A DNA stretch of 15,766 nt from Susulua sp964590995 (lineage in GTDB: Bacteria > Omnitrophota > Gorgyraeia > Duberdicusellales > 4484-171): contig CAZPYY010000020.1 in NCBI GenBank assembly GCA_964590995.1, positions 1-15,766 on the forward strand, read 5' to 3'. Position numbers and translations under genes: made by a program. Within the stretch, counting starts at the first letter, position 1, and the number at the start of each line of letters is the position of its first letter. The notes under the pieces were generated by a model. The model did not search any database, had not been told where the DNA came from, and worked only from the letters and a program-made list of their open reading frames with translations. Shown here one piece after another: positions 1 through 6,032 of the stretch.

Positions 1-779
1 GTTTTTTTTGATTCCTGAAGATCTGAGAGAGCTGATTTACCAATTTTTTTCTCATCAAAAAACATACTTAGGATATCATCCCTTATCTGGAAGGCTCGGC
101 CTAGATAAAGACTAAACTCAGAGAGTTTATTAATCTCAGCTTGCTTAGCTCCGGCTAAGATTGCACCCATTGAAAGCGGGGAAGCAAAGGTATAGTGGGC
201 AGTTTTGTAATCATAAATCTTATAAATATCTTTCTTATCTACTTCTTCAACCTTTTTCATTCCTGAGAGAAGTTCGATAAATTCTCCGCAGCCAGTATGG
301 ACCGCAGACTTAATAAATCTCTGCAAGGCCTTCTCTTTACGCTGAGAATCCTCTTTGATTGAGAGAAATGCCTCAATTGCTAGAGCATAGATAATATCGG
401 CAGCTACAATTGCCAGGTCTTGGCCGTTAAATTTAATATTCTTATGTTTAGGTAGAAACTCATCGAATACCTTATGTAAGGAGAGCTTGCCTCTGCGGGT
501 ATCGGATTTATCAATTATATCATCATGGATAAGGAAAAAGTCATGGAGGAGCTCTACTGAGAGGGCGCTTTGGTATAGGCCTGGGCTCTTTTTTTTGCTA
601 AAACCCTCATACCCGATAATAAATAGAGCCGGGCGTATTCGCTTACCATCTCTTAAGATAAAATCAGTAATACCCTTAAATAATAGGGGTGATATTGTCT
701 TTAAAGAGTAGGATTTATTAGCATTTTTCAGGAATTGGCTAAGCTGGCTATCAATTTTCTTTTTTATCTGGTAAAACAT
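1..779 (-). CDS. Polyprenyl diphosphate synthase (trans-isoprenyl synthase), partial
   Basis: This gene is read on the minus strand from the ATG at 779-777 and stays open to the window edge, giving 259 codons with the C-terminus missing. The product begins MFYQIKKKID. It carries the isopentenyl diphosphate-binding GKRIRP motif near residue 46, the first aspartate-rich motif in HDDIIDKSDTRRG (DDxxD, with the usual TRRG after it), and the second aspartate region QIRDDILSMF followed by a GK..LSDLQESKK stretch. These are the landmarks of class I trans-isoprenyl diphosphate synthases (farnesyl, geranylgeranyl or longer). The enzyme condenses isopentenyl diphosphate with an allylic diphosphate for quinone or lipid biosynthesis. 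The last Asp of the second motif is Ser (DDILS), which is tolerated in some family members. Product chain length cannot be read from this. The gene diverges from the Rrf2 operon. No clear ribosome binding site precedes the start. Confidence 0.9.
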   Translation of the reverse strand, partial: MFYQIKKKIDSQLSQFLKNANKSYSLKTISPLLFKGITDFILRDGKRIRPALFIIGYEGFSKKKSPGLYQSALSVELLHDFFLIHDDIIDKSDTRRGKLSLHKVFDEFLPKHKNIKFNGQDLAIVAADIIYALAIEAFLSIKEDSQRKEKALQRFIKSAVHTGCGEFIELLSGMKKVEEVDKKDIYKIYDYKTAHYTFASPLSMGAILAGAKQAEINKLSEFSLYLGRAFQIRDDILSMFFDEKKIGKSALSDLQESKK

Positions 780-851
780 TGATTCATATTAGCATACAAC
801 AATATTAGAGGCAAATGAAAAATCTCGCCAATAAATATTTCAAATTAACCC

Positions 852-881
852 TTGACAAATGATACCGATATGGTATCATTT
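852..881 (+). promoter_or_regulatory. Promoter with overlapping dyad operator for the Rrf2 operon
   Basis: A consensus -35 box TTGACA lies at 852-857, with a -10-like TATCAT at 874-879 (16-bp spacer). A perfect 10-bp inverted repeat, AAATGATACC (857-866) and GGTATCATTT (872-881) with spacer GATAT, covers the whole spacer and the -10 box. Rrf2-family regulators (IscR, NsrR, RsrR, CymR) bind dyads of about 25 bp that overlap promoters. This site is exactly 25 bp and precedes an Rrf2 gene, so repression by occlusion and autoregulation is the natural reading. The protein-site pairing is inferred from position. Confidence 0.8.
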
Positions 882-899
882 GGGTGAAGGAGGGTTAAA

Positions 900-1310
900 T
901 TGAAACTTATTACTCGAGATACAGATTATGCAATTAGGGCCTTATGTTTTATCGCTAAGAGCAAGCGGCGAATATCAGCGCAGGAGCTGGTAGGGGAGTT
1001 AAACATCCCCAGGCCTTTTTTGCGCAAGATTCTTCAGGTCCTTAATAAGGAAGGAGTACTTAACTCCCATAAGGGCCAAGCTGGCGGTTTTGATTTAGCA
1101 ATTGCGCCTGGTAAGATATCGTTACTGTCTCTGGTTAGGATATTTCAAGGACCTCTTAAACTCAATATCTGTACCTTCCGAAAAAAGATTTGCCCAGACA
1201 CAAGGCTGTGTAAGGTTAGAAAGAAAATTGATAAAATCCAGAAGTATGTTTCTAGTGAGTTAAGGGGGGTTACTATAGCGTCGTTAACTAAGAAAAAGGG
1301 AGTAATTTAA
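900..1310 (+). CDS. Rrf2-family transcriptional regulator, probable Fe-S sensor
   Basis: A 136-aa protein that starts at TTG, with AAGGAGGG at 887-894 five bases upstream deciding the start. Residues 1-60 form the Rrf2 winged helix (MKLITRDTDYAIRALCFIA, then the recognition region NIPRPFLRKILQVLNKEGVL and the wing GQAGGFDLA). Three cysteines, C91, C98 and C104 (C-x6-C-x5-C), sit where IscR and NsrR hold their Fe-S cluster; IscR itself has C-x5-C-x5-C. The likely role is a repressor whose DNA binding changes with Fe-S cluster state, responding to iron, oxygen or nitric oxide. It is the first gene after the dyad promoter at 852-881 and overlaps the next start by one base (TAATG), so it is translationally coupled to the ferredoxin-like gene. 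The family assignment is firm. The exact signal is not visible in the sequence. Confidence 0.9.
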   Translation: MKLITRDTDYAIRALCFIAKSKRRISAQELVGELNIPRPFLRKILQVLNKEGVLNSHKGQAGGFDLAIAPGKISLLSLVRIFQGPLKLNICTFRKKICPDTRLCKVRKKIDKIQKYVSSELRGVTIASLTKKKGVI

Positions 1311-2134
1311 TGGCAAAACGTAAAATAATAAAAATTGATGAGGAGAAGTGTACTGGCTGCGGTCTCTGTGTGCCAAATTGCCCTGAGGGAGCTTTGCAAA
1401 TCATTGATGGCAAGGCGCACCTAGTTGGTGAGCTTTTGTGTGATGGTTTGGGTGCTTGCATTGGAGAATGTCCTGAGGGCGCTATTACCATTGAAGAGCG
1501 CCAAGCCCAGGAGTATAACGAAGACAAGGTTATGGAAAATGTATCTAAAGCTGGAGAAGGGGTAATCGCAGCTCACTTAAAAGACCTGAAAGGCCATGGC
1601 CAAGAGGATTATTTAAAGCAGGCGCATAAATACTTAAAAAAACACAAAATCGATATTCCTAAAGAAGAAGCAGCTGATAAATTACCTTGTGGCTGTCCAG
1701 GTACAATGGTGCGCGATTTTCGAAAAGAGACGAAAGCTGACCTAAAGGCATCTACTATAAGCACAAGCTCTCAGCTACAGCAATGGCCAATACAGCTACA
1801 GCTAATTAGTCCCTTAGCTTCCTACTTTAAGGATGCTGATCTAGTAATTGCTGCTGATTGCGTACCTTTCTCTTATCCGAATTTTCATGAGCGGTTCTTA
1901 AAAGGCAAGGCTCTTGTAATTTTCTGCCCTAAACTCGATAAGGTATTAGACATCTATGTAGAGAAGTTAGCGGCAATTTTTAGACAGAATAATATAAAAT
2001 CAATAACTCTTGTACACATGGAGGTTCCTTGTTGCTTTGGGCTGGTAACCCTAGTGCAGGAGGCGTTGAAGAAGTCAGGGAAGAATATTATAATCAAAGA
2101 GTATACGATTTCAGTCAAAGGAGAGGTCGTATAG
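1310..2134 (+). CDS. Ferredoxin-like 4Fe-4S protein with Cys-rich C-terminal domain
   Basis: A 274-aa protein that starts at the ATG overlapping the regulator's stop by one base, with AGGGAG seven bases upstream. Residues 1-65 are a ferredoxin domain. Cluster one is classical (C14, C17, C20, then C24-P). The second site reads CDGLGACIGECP (C44, C50, C54) and shows three cysteines in a C-x5-C-x3-C pattern rather than four. A helical linker follows, then PCGCPG (C127, C129), C184, C206 and VPCCFGL (C241, C242), which suggests a further metal or redox site. The family of this N-terminal domain plus CC-containing C-terminal domain is common in anaerobes but, to my knowledge, has no assigned biochemical role. 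Its coupling to an Rrf2 gene and its place before ferritin suggest electron transfer or Fe-S stress handling. The Fe-S assignment is strong and the function is unknown. Confidence 0.85.
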   Translation: MAKRKIIKIDEEKCTGCGLCVPNCPEGALQIIDGKAHLVGELLCDGLGACIGECPEGAITIEERQAQEYNEDKVMENVSKAGEGVIAAHLKDLKGHGQEDYLKQAHKYLKKHKIDIPKEEAADKLPCGCPGTMVRDFRKETKADLKASTISTSSQLQQWPIQLQLISPLASYFKDADLVIAADCVPFSYPNFHERFLKGKALVIFCPKLDKVLDIYVEKLAAIFRQNNIKSITLVHMEVPCCFGLVTLVQEALKKSGKNIIIKEYTISVKGEVV

Positions 2135-2158
2135 TCTTTCTAAAGAAAGGGGTGGGTT

Positions 2159-2653
2159 ATGGACAAAAGGTTAGAAAAGGCAATGAACGAACAATTAACA
2201 AAAGAGCTTTACTCAGCATACCTGTATCTTTCAATGGCTGCATATCTCCAGTCGCAAAAGCTAGCCGGATTCAGCCATTGGATGAAGATGCAAGCTCAGG
2301 AGGAATGTTTGCATGCAATGAGGTTTTTTGATTTTCTGAATGAGCAAGGATGCCGGGTTATTCTCGAAGCTATTGATAAGCCACCGACTGAGTTTCTATC
2401 AGCTGAGGATGTTTTTGAGAAGACTTTAAGACATGAGCAGAAAGTTAGTGGGTATATAAAAGATCTTCAAGCTTTGGCTAAAGAAGTTAATGACCAACCC
2501 GCTTGTGTTCTTTTGGAGTGGTTTGTTAAAGAACAGATTGAAGAAGAGAGAACTCCAGCGAATATTTTAAAGAAAATAAAAGAAGCCAGTAGTCAGTCAG
2601 ATGGCGTTTCGATACTTGATGAGAAGCTATCGGCACGTCCACAACCATCTTAA
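2159..2653 (+). CDS. ftn: Ferritin (non-heme, FtnA type)
   Basis: A 164-aa protein of normal bacterial ferritin length. It begins MDKRLEKAMNEQLTKELYSA after an AAAGGGGTG ribosome site. The ferroxidase residues known from E. coli FtnA are all visible at the expected positions: E16, E49 and H52 (in QEECLHAMR), E93 (RHEQKV), Q126 and E129 (WFVKEQIEEE). The protein should oxidise Fe(II) and store Fe(III) in a 24-subunit cytoplasmic shell, holding iron away from peroxide and superoxide. It lies third in the Rrf2 operon, 24 bases after the ferredoxin-like gene. Its last codons form the left arm of an 8-bp inverted repeat that spans the stop. Nothing in the active site looks damaged. Confidence 0.95.
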   Translation: MDKRLEKAMNEQLTKELYSAYLYLSMAAYLQSQKLAGFSHWMKMQAQEECLHAMRFFDFLNEQGCRVILEAIDKPPTEFLSAEDVFEKTLRHEQKVSGYIKDLQALAKEVNDQPACVLLEWFVKEQIEEERTPANILKKIKEASSQSDGVSILDEKLSARPQPS

Positions 2654-2663
2654 TTTTGTGGAC
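2637..2663 (+). repeat. Inverted repeat (RNA hairpin) across the ferritin stop codon
   Basis: GTCCACAA (2637-2644) and TTGTGGAC (2656-2663) are perfect 8-bp arms around an 11-nt loop that contains the ferritin TAA. No U-run follows, so it is not a standard intrinsic terminator. It could act as a 3'-end stabiliser, processing site or partial attenuator between ferritin and the genes downstream. Confidence 0.5.
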
Positions 2664-2697
2664 AATAGCAGCAATTGATTAAAACTAAGGAGGAACA

Positions 2698-2832
2698 ATG
2701 GCTATTAAAAAGAAAAGAAAGGCAAAATCAATAGTATGTATAATTTGCAAAGGGGATAAAAAAATTAGGTCAAAAAAGAAATGCTGTGGCCCTAAGATGA
2801 CATCCCGTAACAAAGGAAGTTGGAATCTTTAG
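2698..2832 (+). CDS. Small basic Cys-rich protein (44 aa), putative metal-binding
   Basis: This short gene has an excellent ribosome site (AAGGAGG at 2687-2693) five bases before the ATG. The 44-aa product is strongly basic (MAIKKKRKAKS at the start) and has C14-x2-C17 followed by a C29-C30 pair. A CxxC plus CC arrangement recalls desulforedoxin-type or small zinc/iron ribbon sites, but the protein lacks other hallmarks of that family. It sits between ferritin and rubredoxin, so a role in metal or redox handling is plausible. The strong ribosome site and cysteine pattern argue that it is real. I do not recognise a named family. Confidence 0.65.
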   Translation: MAIKKKRKAKSIVCIICKGDKKIRSKKKCCGPKMTSRNKGSWNL

Positions 2833-2844
2833 TTATCTAAGCTA

Positions 2845-2991
2845 ATGGAAGCGATTAAGGCAGTATTAACCGGGAGGATAGAGCGGACCTCGGACATTTC
2901 GGTATTAGAGTATATTATGAGCAAAAATCTTGATACTAACGTCTGTTTGTTGTATTCTAATAGAACATCGGCTGTATCGGGGATATGGTAA
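2845..2991 (+). pseudogene. Relic of a ferredoxin/flavodoxin reductase-like oxidoreductase
   Basis: A 48-codon open frame with no ribosome site, starting 12 bases after the preceding stop. Its first part (AVLTGRIERTSDISVLEY) resembles the opening strand of the FAD-binding domain of FNR-type reductases. Its second part (NVCLLYSNRTSAVSG) resembles the LLYSNRT segment of their NAD(P)-binding domain, which normally lies well over 100 residues later. The simplest reading is a gene that lost its middle and then its end. A full copy here would have supplied NAD(P)H electrons to the rubredoxin and ferredoxin next door. The match rests on short remembered motifs, so this is tentative; the alternative is a chance small ORF. 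Confidence 0.45.
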
Positions 2992-3031
2992 AAGTAGAGA
3001 ATCTCATTGGTTATTAAAAAGGGGGTAAGAG

Positions 3032-3172
3032 ATGAAGAAGTATAGATGTATGGTTTGTGAGTATATTTATGATCCGGCTGAAAATGATAATATTGAGTTC
3101 GCTAACTTGCCTGATGATTGGGTTTGTCCCGAGTGTGGGGTGGGGAAAGATCAGTTTGAAGAGATTGAATAA
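3032..3172 (+). CDS. Rubredoxin
   Basis: A 46-aa protein with AAAAGGGGG ahead of its ATG. The two knuckles that hold the single iron are clear: C6-x2-C9 (YRCMVCEYIYDP) and C32-x2-C35 (DDWVCPECGVGKDQFE). It is shorter than the usual 52-54 residues because the middle loop is reduced, as in the 45-residue rubredoxin of Desulfovibrio desulfuricans. Rubredoxin is a one-electron carrier in the cytoplasm and the known donor to rubrerythrin and superoxide reductase. Both of these are encoded immediately downstream, with rubrerythrin only 17 bases away. It is a complete, ordinary member of the family. Confidence 0.95.
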   Translation: MKKYRCMVCEYIYDPAENDNIEFANLPDDWVCPECGVGKDQFEEIE

Positions 3173-3189
3173 AACAAAAGGGAGGATGC

Positions 3190-3765
3190 ATGAAAAGTAT
3201 AAAAGGAACAAAGACTGAAGAAAATCTTCTTGCTACTTTTGCCGGAGAATCACAAGCCAGAAATCGCTATACTTATTTTGCCTCAGTTGCCAAAGGAGCT
3301 GGCTATGAGCAGATATCAGCTATATTCTTGGAGACAGCTGATAACGAAAAAGAACACGCTAAGAGGTTCTTTAAGTTCTTAGAAGGCGGTGATGTTGAGA
3401 TTACTGCAGTTTATCCGGCAGGTGTTATTGGAGATACTGCCGCGAATTTAGAAGCTGCCGCTGCCGGAGAAAACCTAGAGTGGACCAAGCTCTATAAAGA
3501 GGCGGAAGATAGTGCCAGAGAAGAGGGTTTTGAACAAGTTGCTGATTTATTTAAGGAAATTGCTGAGGTAGAAGAGGAGCATGAAAAGAGATATCGCAAA
3601 CTACTTAAGAATATAAACGAAGGCAAGGTATTTAAAAAAGATACAGCGGTTAAGTGGAAGTGTCGCAATTGCGGGTATGTTCATGAGGGTAAAGTTGCCC
3701 CAGAAGAGTGTCCAGCTTGTGCGCATCCACAGAGTTTTTATGAGTTATTGTGTGAAAATTATTAA
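3190..3765 (+). CDS. rbr: Rubrerythrin
   Basis: A 191-aa protein, the same length as Desulfovibrio vulgaris rubrerythrin and very like it. The diiron four-helix domain keeps all ligands at the same numbers: E20, E53, H56, E94, E97, E128 and H131 (AGESQARNRY, DNEKEHAKR, AGENLEW, EVEEEHEKR). The C-terminal rubredoxin domain has C158, C161, C174 and C177 (CRNCGYVHEG, CPACAHPQ). It reduces hydrogen peroxide to water with electrons from rubredoxin, whose gene precedes it. GGGAGG precedes the ATG at 3190. An ATG at 3186 in another frame soon meets a stop. This assignment is essentially certain. Confidence 0.98.
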   Translation: MKSIKGTKTEENLLATFAGESQARNRYTYFASVAKGAGYEQISAIFLETADNEKEHAKRFFKFLEGGDVEITAVYPAGVIGDTAANLEAAAAGENLEWTKLYKEAEDSAREEGFEQVADLFKEIAEVEEEHEKRYRKLLKNINEGKVFKKDTAVKWKCRNCGYVHEGKVAPEECPACAHPQSFYELLCENY

Positions 3766-3785
3766 TGAGACTCTAGGAGGTAATT

Positions 3786-4229
3786 ATGAAAGGACATGTC
3801 TGTAAGATTTGCGGGTTCATATCTATAAACGGGAACATACCTGATAAGTGTCCAGTTTGCGGTGCTCCTAAGACATCCTTCTCGGAGAAGGATGATGCTA
3901 TAAAAACTCCCCAAGATCCAAACAATTTAAGCGAATTAGAGAAAAAACATATTCCAAGTATTACTGTTGTCAAAAAATGCGGGTTAATACCTGAGGGCTG
4001 TCAGGATGTGCATATTAAGGTGGGCCAAATCCAGCACCCGATGCAACCTGATCATTATATACAACATATCGATTTTTACATTGATAAGGAATTTATAGCA
4101 CGGGTACACTTAACTCCTGATAGACTTAATCCGGCAGCGGCACTTCACCTTAAAGCTGGTGCAGGTAAACTTACTGCCTTAGAATTCTGTACTGTGCATG
4201 GTGCTTGGATTAGCGAAGCCGATTTGTAA
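3786..4229 (+). CDS. Superoxide reductase with N-terminal rubredoxin-like domain
   Basis: A 147-aa protein preceded by TAGGAGG. Residues 1-32 form a rubredoxin-like iron or zinc ribbon (C6-x2-C9, C22-P-x-C25-GAPK) like the tail of rubrerythrin. Residues 48-147 are the superoxide reductase (neelaredoxin/desulfoferrodoxin) domain. Its Fe(His)4Cys ligands are visible as H55 (KKHIP), H84 and H90 (HPMQPDHY), C135 and H138 (FCTVHGAW). It reduces superoxide to peroxide without making oxygen, and the peroxide can pass to rubrerythrin, encoded upstream. Classical desulfoferrodoxin instead has an N-terminal desulforedoxin domain with a CC pair, so this fusion is a variant that may carry its own electron donor. 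The Glu two residues before the first ligand His (EKH in many homologues) is Lys here, with Glu one position further away. Confidence 0.9.
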   Translation: MKGHVCKICGFISINGNIPDKCPVCGAPKTSFSEKDDAIKTPQDPNNLSELEKKHIPSITVVKKCGLIPEGCQDVHIKVGQIQHPMQPDHYIQHIDFYIDKEFIARVHLTPDRLNPAAALHLKAGAGKLTALEFCTVHGAWISEADL

Positions 4230-4248
4230 TTTAACAAAAGGGAGCATA

Positions 4249-4737
4249 ATGAGAAATACTTTTAATCCTCAGGAGATAGTAAAGATTGCAATTAATATCG
4301 AAGAGAATGGCAAAAAGCTCTATGAGGCCTTAGAGGGTAAGGCTAAGGATAGAAAGCTAAAAATAATGTGTAAGTACTTAAAAGAGCAGGAGGAGATTCA
4401 CCGTAAAATTTTCCAGGCGATGCTTGATAATATTGGAGAGTATATTGTCCATGAATTTAGCCCTGGTGAGTACGAAGCTTACTTAAGGGCTATTGCTACT
4501 GAGTATATTTTTACTCAGGAGATAGTCAGAGAGAGGGTAAAAGAAGGTTTTGATAGTGATCTTGAGGCTGTTGAATTCGGGATATTCGTGGAGAAGGAGT
4601 CAATCCTTACTTATTCGGCCTTGCGTGAATACGTGTTGACTGGTAAACAAGCAGTGTTAGATAAGGTTATTGACGAAGAGAGGAAACACCTGGTTGATCT
4701 TATTGCTTTAAAGGATTTTCTTAAAAAGGGAGATTAA
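4249..4737 (+). CDS. Ferritin-like/rubrerythrin-family diiron protein
   Basis: The start is set at the ATG at 4249, seven bases after AAAAGGGAG. An in-frame ATG at 4198 lies inside the superoxide reductase gene and lacks a site. The 162-aa product is mostly helical with the two-fold metal motif pattern of the ferritin-like superfamily: E18/E19 (NIEENGKKLYE), E48 and H51 (KEQEEIHRKIF), then FVEKESILTYSAL and IDEERKHLVDL. There is no rubredoxin tail, so it is a rubrerythrin-type erythrin domain alone. Such proteins commonly bind a diiron centre and act as peroxide reductases or oxidases, but the activity of this one is not established. It is the third diiron protein of the cluster and ends two bases before the glutaredoxin ATG. 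Confidence 0.8.
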   Translation: MRNTFNPQEIVKIAINIEENGKKLYEALEGKAKDRKLKIMCKYLKEQEEIHRKIFQAMLDNIGEYIVHEFSPGEYEAYLRAIATEYIFTQEIVRERVKEGFDSDLEAVEFGIFVEKESILTYSALREYVLTGKQAVLDKVIDEERKHLVDLIALKDFLKKGD

Positions 4738-4738
4738 A

Positions 4739-4969
4739 ATGGAGGTGAAAGTCTATTCAACGCCAACTTGCCCTTATTGCAAGATGGCAAAAGAGTACCT
4801 TTCTTCTAAAGGAGTTTCTTTTCAGAATATAGATGTTTCTGCAGATAAAGCTGCTGGTGAGGAGATGGTAAAGGTTTCCGGACAGATGGGGGTGCCAGTA
4901 ATTGTCGTTGGTAATGAGGTTATTGTTGGCTTTGATAAAGGAGCAATAAATAAAATTTTGAATCTTTAA
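4739..4969 (+). CDS. Glutaredoxin-like (NrdH-like) thiol oxidoreductase
   Basis: A 76-aa single-domain thioredoxin-fold protein with the active site C11-P-Y-C14 (STPTCPYCKMAKEYL) and the cis-proline loop GVPVIVV followed by VGFD. It starts one base after the previous stop with AAGGGAG upstream, so the two genes are coupled. Proteins of this type exchange electrons with flavoprotein reductases of the thioredoxin-reductase family. A matching reductase lies one gene downstream (6033-6938). In Clostridium pasteurianum a glutaredoxin-like protein and a TrxR-like NADH-dependent flavoprotein work as such a pair. The same pairing is a reasonable inference here. Confidence 0.88.
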   Translation: MEVKVYSTPTCPYCKMAKEYLSSKGVSFQNIDVSADKAAGEEMVKVSGQMGVPVIVVGNEVIVGFDKGAINKILNL

Positions 4970-4982
4970 AAGAATCTTTTCG

Positions 4983-6023
4983 ATGGATAAAAATCCGGCA
5001 TGTTGCGCAATCACCAAAAAGAGAACCCCTTTTTATAGGAATAAAACCTTTGTGGTTGTTCTAGTTTTAGTAGGAGTAATTCTGCTCTCCCACCTAATAC
5101 CTCATCTAGTACCGCTTCGAAAGTCACTAATCATGTATTTTAAGACAATCTGGTGGGCTATTCTTTTAGGGCTAGCTCTTGGCGGAGCAGTGGAGTACTA
5201 TATACCCAGAGAGTATATTACTCATATTTTAGCAAAGCCGAAGAAACGAACTATTTTTTACTCAGTAATTTTAGGTTTTTTTATGAGTATATGTTCTCAT
5301 GGCATTCTTGCTCTCTCAATAGAGCTACATAAAAAAGGTGCTTCTAACCCGGCAGTAGTAGCTTTCTTACTTGCTAGTCCTTGGGCCAATTTCATTCTTA
5401 CTGTGCTGCTGGTAGGATTTTTTGGCCTAAAAGCTCTATTTATCATATTATCAGCTATTGTAATAGCAATAATAACCGGATTTATCTTTCAATTTTTAGA
5501 GAGAAAGAATCTTATCGAAAGGAACGAGAATAGCATAAAGACCGAAGATAACTTTTCCATTATCAAGGATATGAAGAAGCGGTTTCAAGCACGACGCTGG
5601 TCCCTTAAGGGATTTGGAGAGGATATTAAGGGAATTTTTAATGGTGCAGTTGCCTTAGGCGATATGGTGCTCTGGTGGGTATTAATAGGTATGGGGTTAG
5701 CTGGTTTAGCCGGAGCTTACATCCCGGCTACTATATTTACTGACTACATGGGCCCAACTATCCTAGGTCTTCTTGTTACTCTACTTGTAGCCACGGTAAT
5801 TGAAGTCTGCTCTGAGGGTTCAGCTCCAATGGCTTTTGAGATATTTAGGCAAACTGGAGCCCTGGGAAATAGTTTTGTCTTTCTTATGGCCGGAGTAGTT
5901 ACTGACTACACTGAGATAGGGTTGTTGTGGCATAATGTTGGTAAGCGAGTAGCTATTTGGTTGCCGATTGTAACTGTTCCTCAGGTGATTATTTTAGGTA
6001 TTATTGCTAATATGTTATTTTAG
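4983..6023 (+). CDS. Permease of the ArsP/DUF318 (COG0701) family
   Basis: A 346-aa integral membrane protein with about eight hydrophobic segments, split by a charged cytoplasmic loop around residues 175-210. Family landmarks are the repeated Cys-containing re-entrant segments: SICSHGILALSIELHKKG followed by ASPWAN in the first half, and EVCSEGSAPMAFEIF in the second. The N-terminus holds an extra CC pair (NPACCA). Members include the organoarsenical exporter ArsP and metal-efflux permeases. Clustering with arsenate reductase and Acr3 supports a role in arsenic or soft-metal export, but the substrate cannot be fixed from sequence. The start has a weak ribosome site 13 bases after the glutaredoxin stop, so it is likely part of the same transcript. 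Confidence 0.85.
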   Translation: MDKNPACCAITKKRTPFYRNKTFVVVLVLVGVILLSHLIPHLVPLRKSLIMYFKTIWWAILLGLALGGAVEYYIPREYITHILAKPKKRTIFYSVILGFFMSICSHGILALSIELHKKGASNPAVVAFLLASPWANFILTVLLVGFFGLKALFIILSAIVIAIITGFIFQFLERKNLIERNENSIKTEDNFSIIKDMKKRFQARRWSLKGFGEDIKGIFNGAVALGDMVLWWVLIGMGLAGLAGAYIPATIFTDYMGPTILGLLVTLLVATVIEVCSEGSAPMAFEIFRQTGALGNSFVFLMAGVVTDYTEIGLLWHNVGKRVAIWLPIVTVPQVIILGIIANMLF

Positions 6024-6032
6024 GAAGAAAGT

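Noticed and set aside
487..711. A plus-strand open frame of 74 codons
   Set aside because: It lies antisense inside the polyprenyl synthase gene, whose minus-strand product has clear family motifs; the plus-strand product has none.
1772..1802. CAGCTACAGC repeated twice, 21 bases apart
   Set aside because: It sits within the coding linker of the ferredoxin-like gene and encodes a short QLQ-type repeat; no sign of function as DNA.
2029..2331. A 100-codon frame overlapping the ferredoxin-like and ferritin genes
   Set aside because: It overlaps the end of one well-supported gene and the start of another in a different frame, and has no ribosome site or motif.
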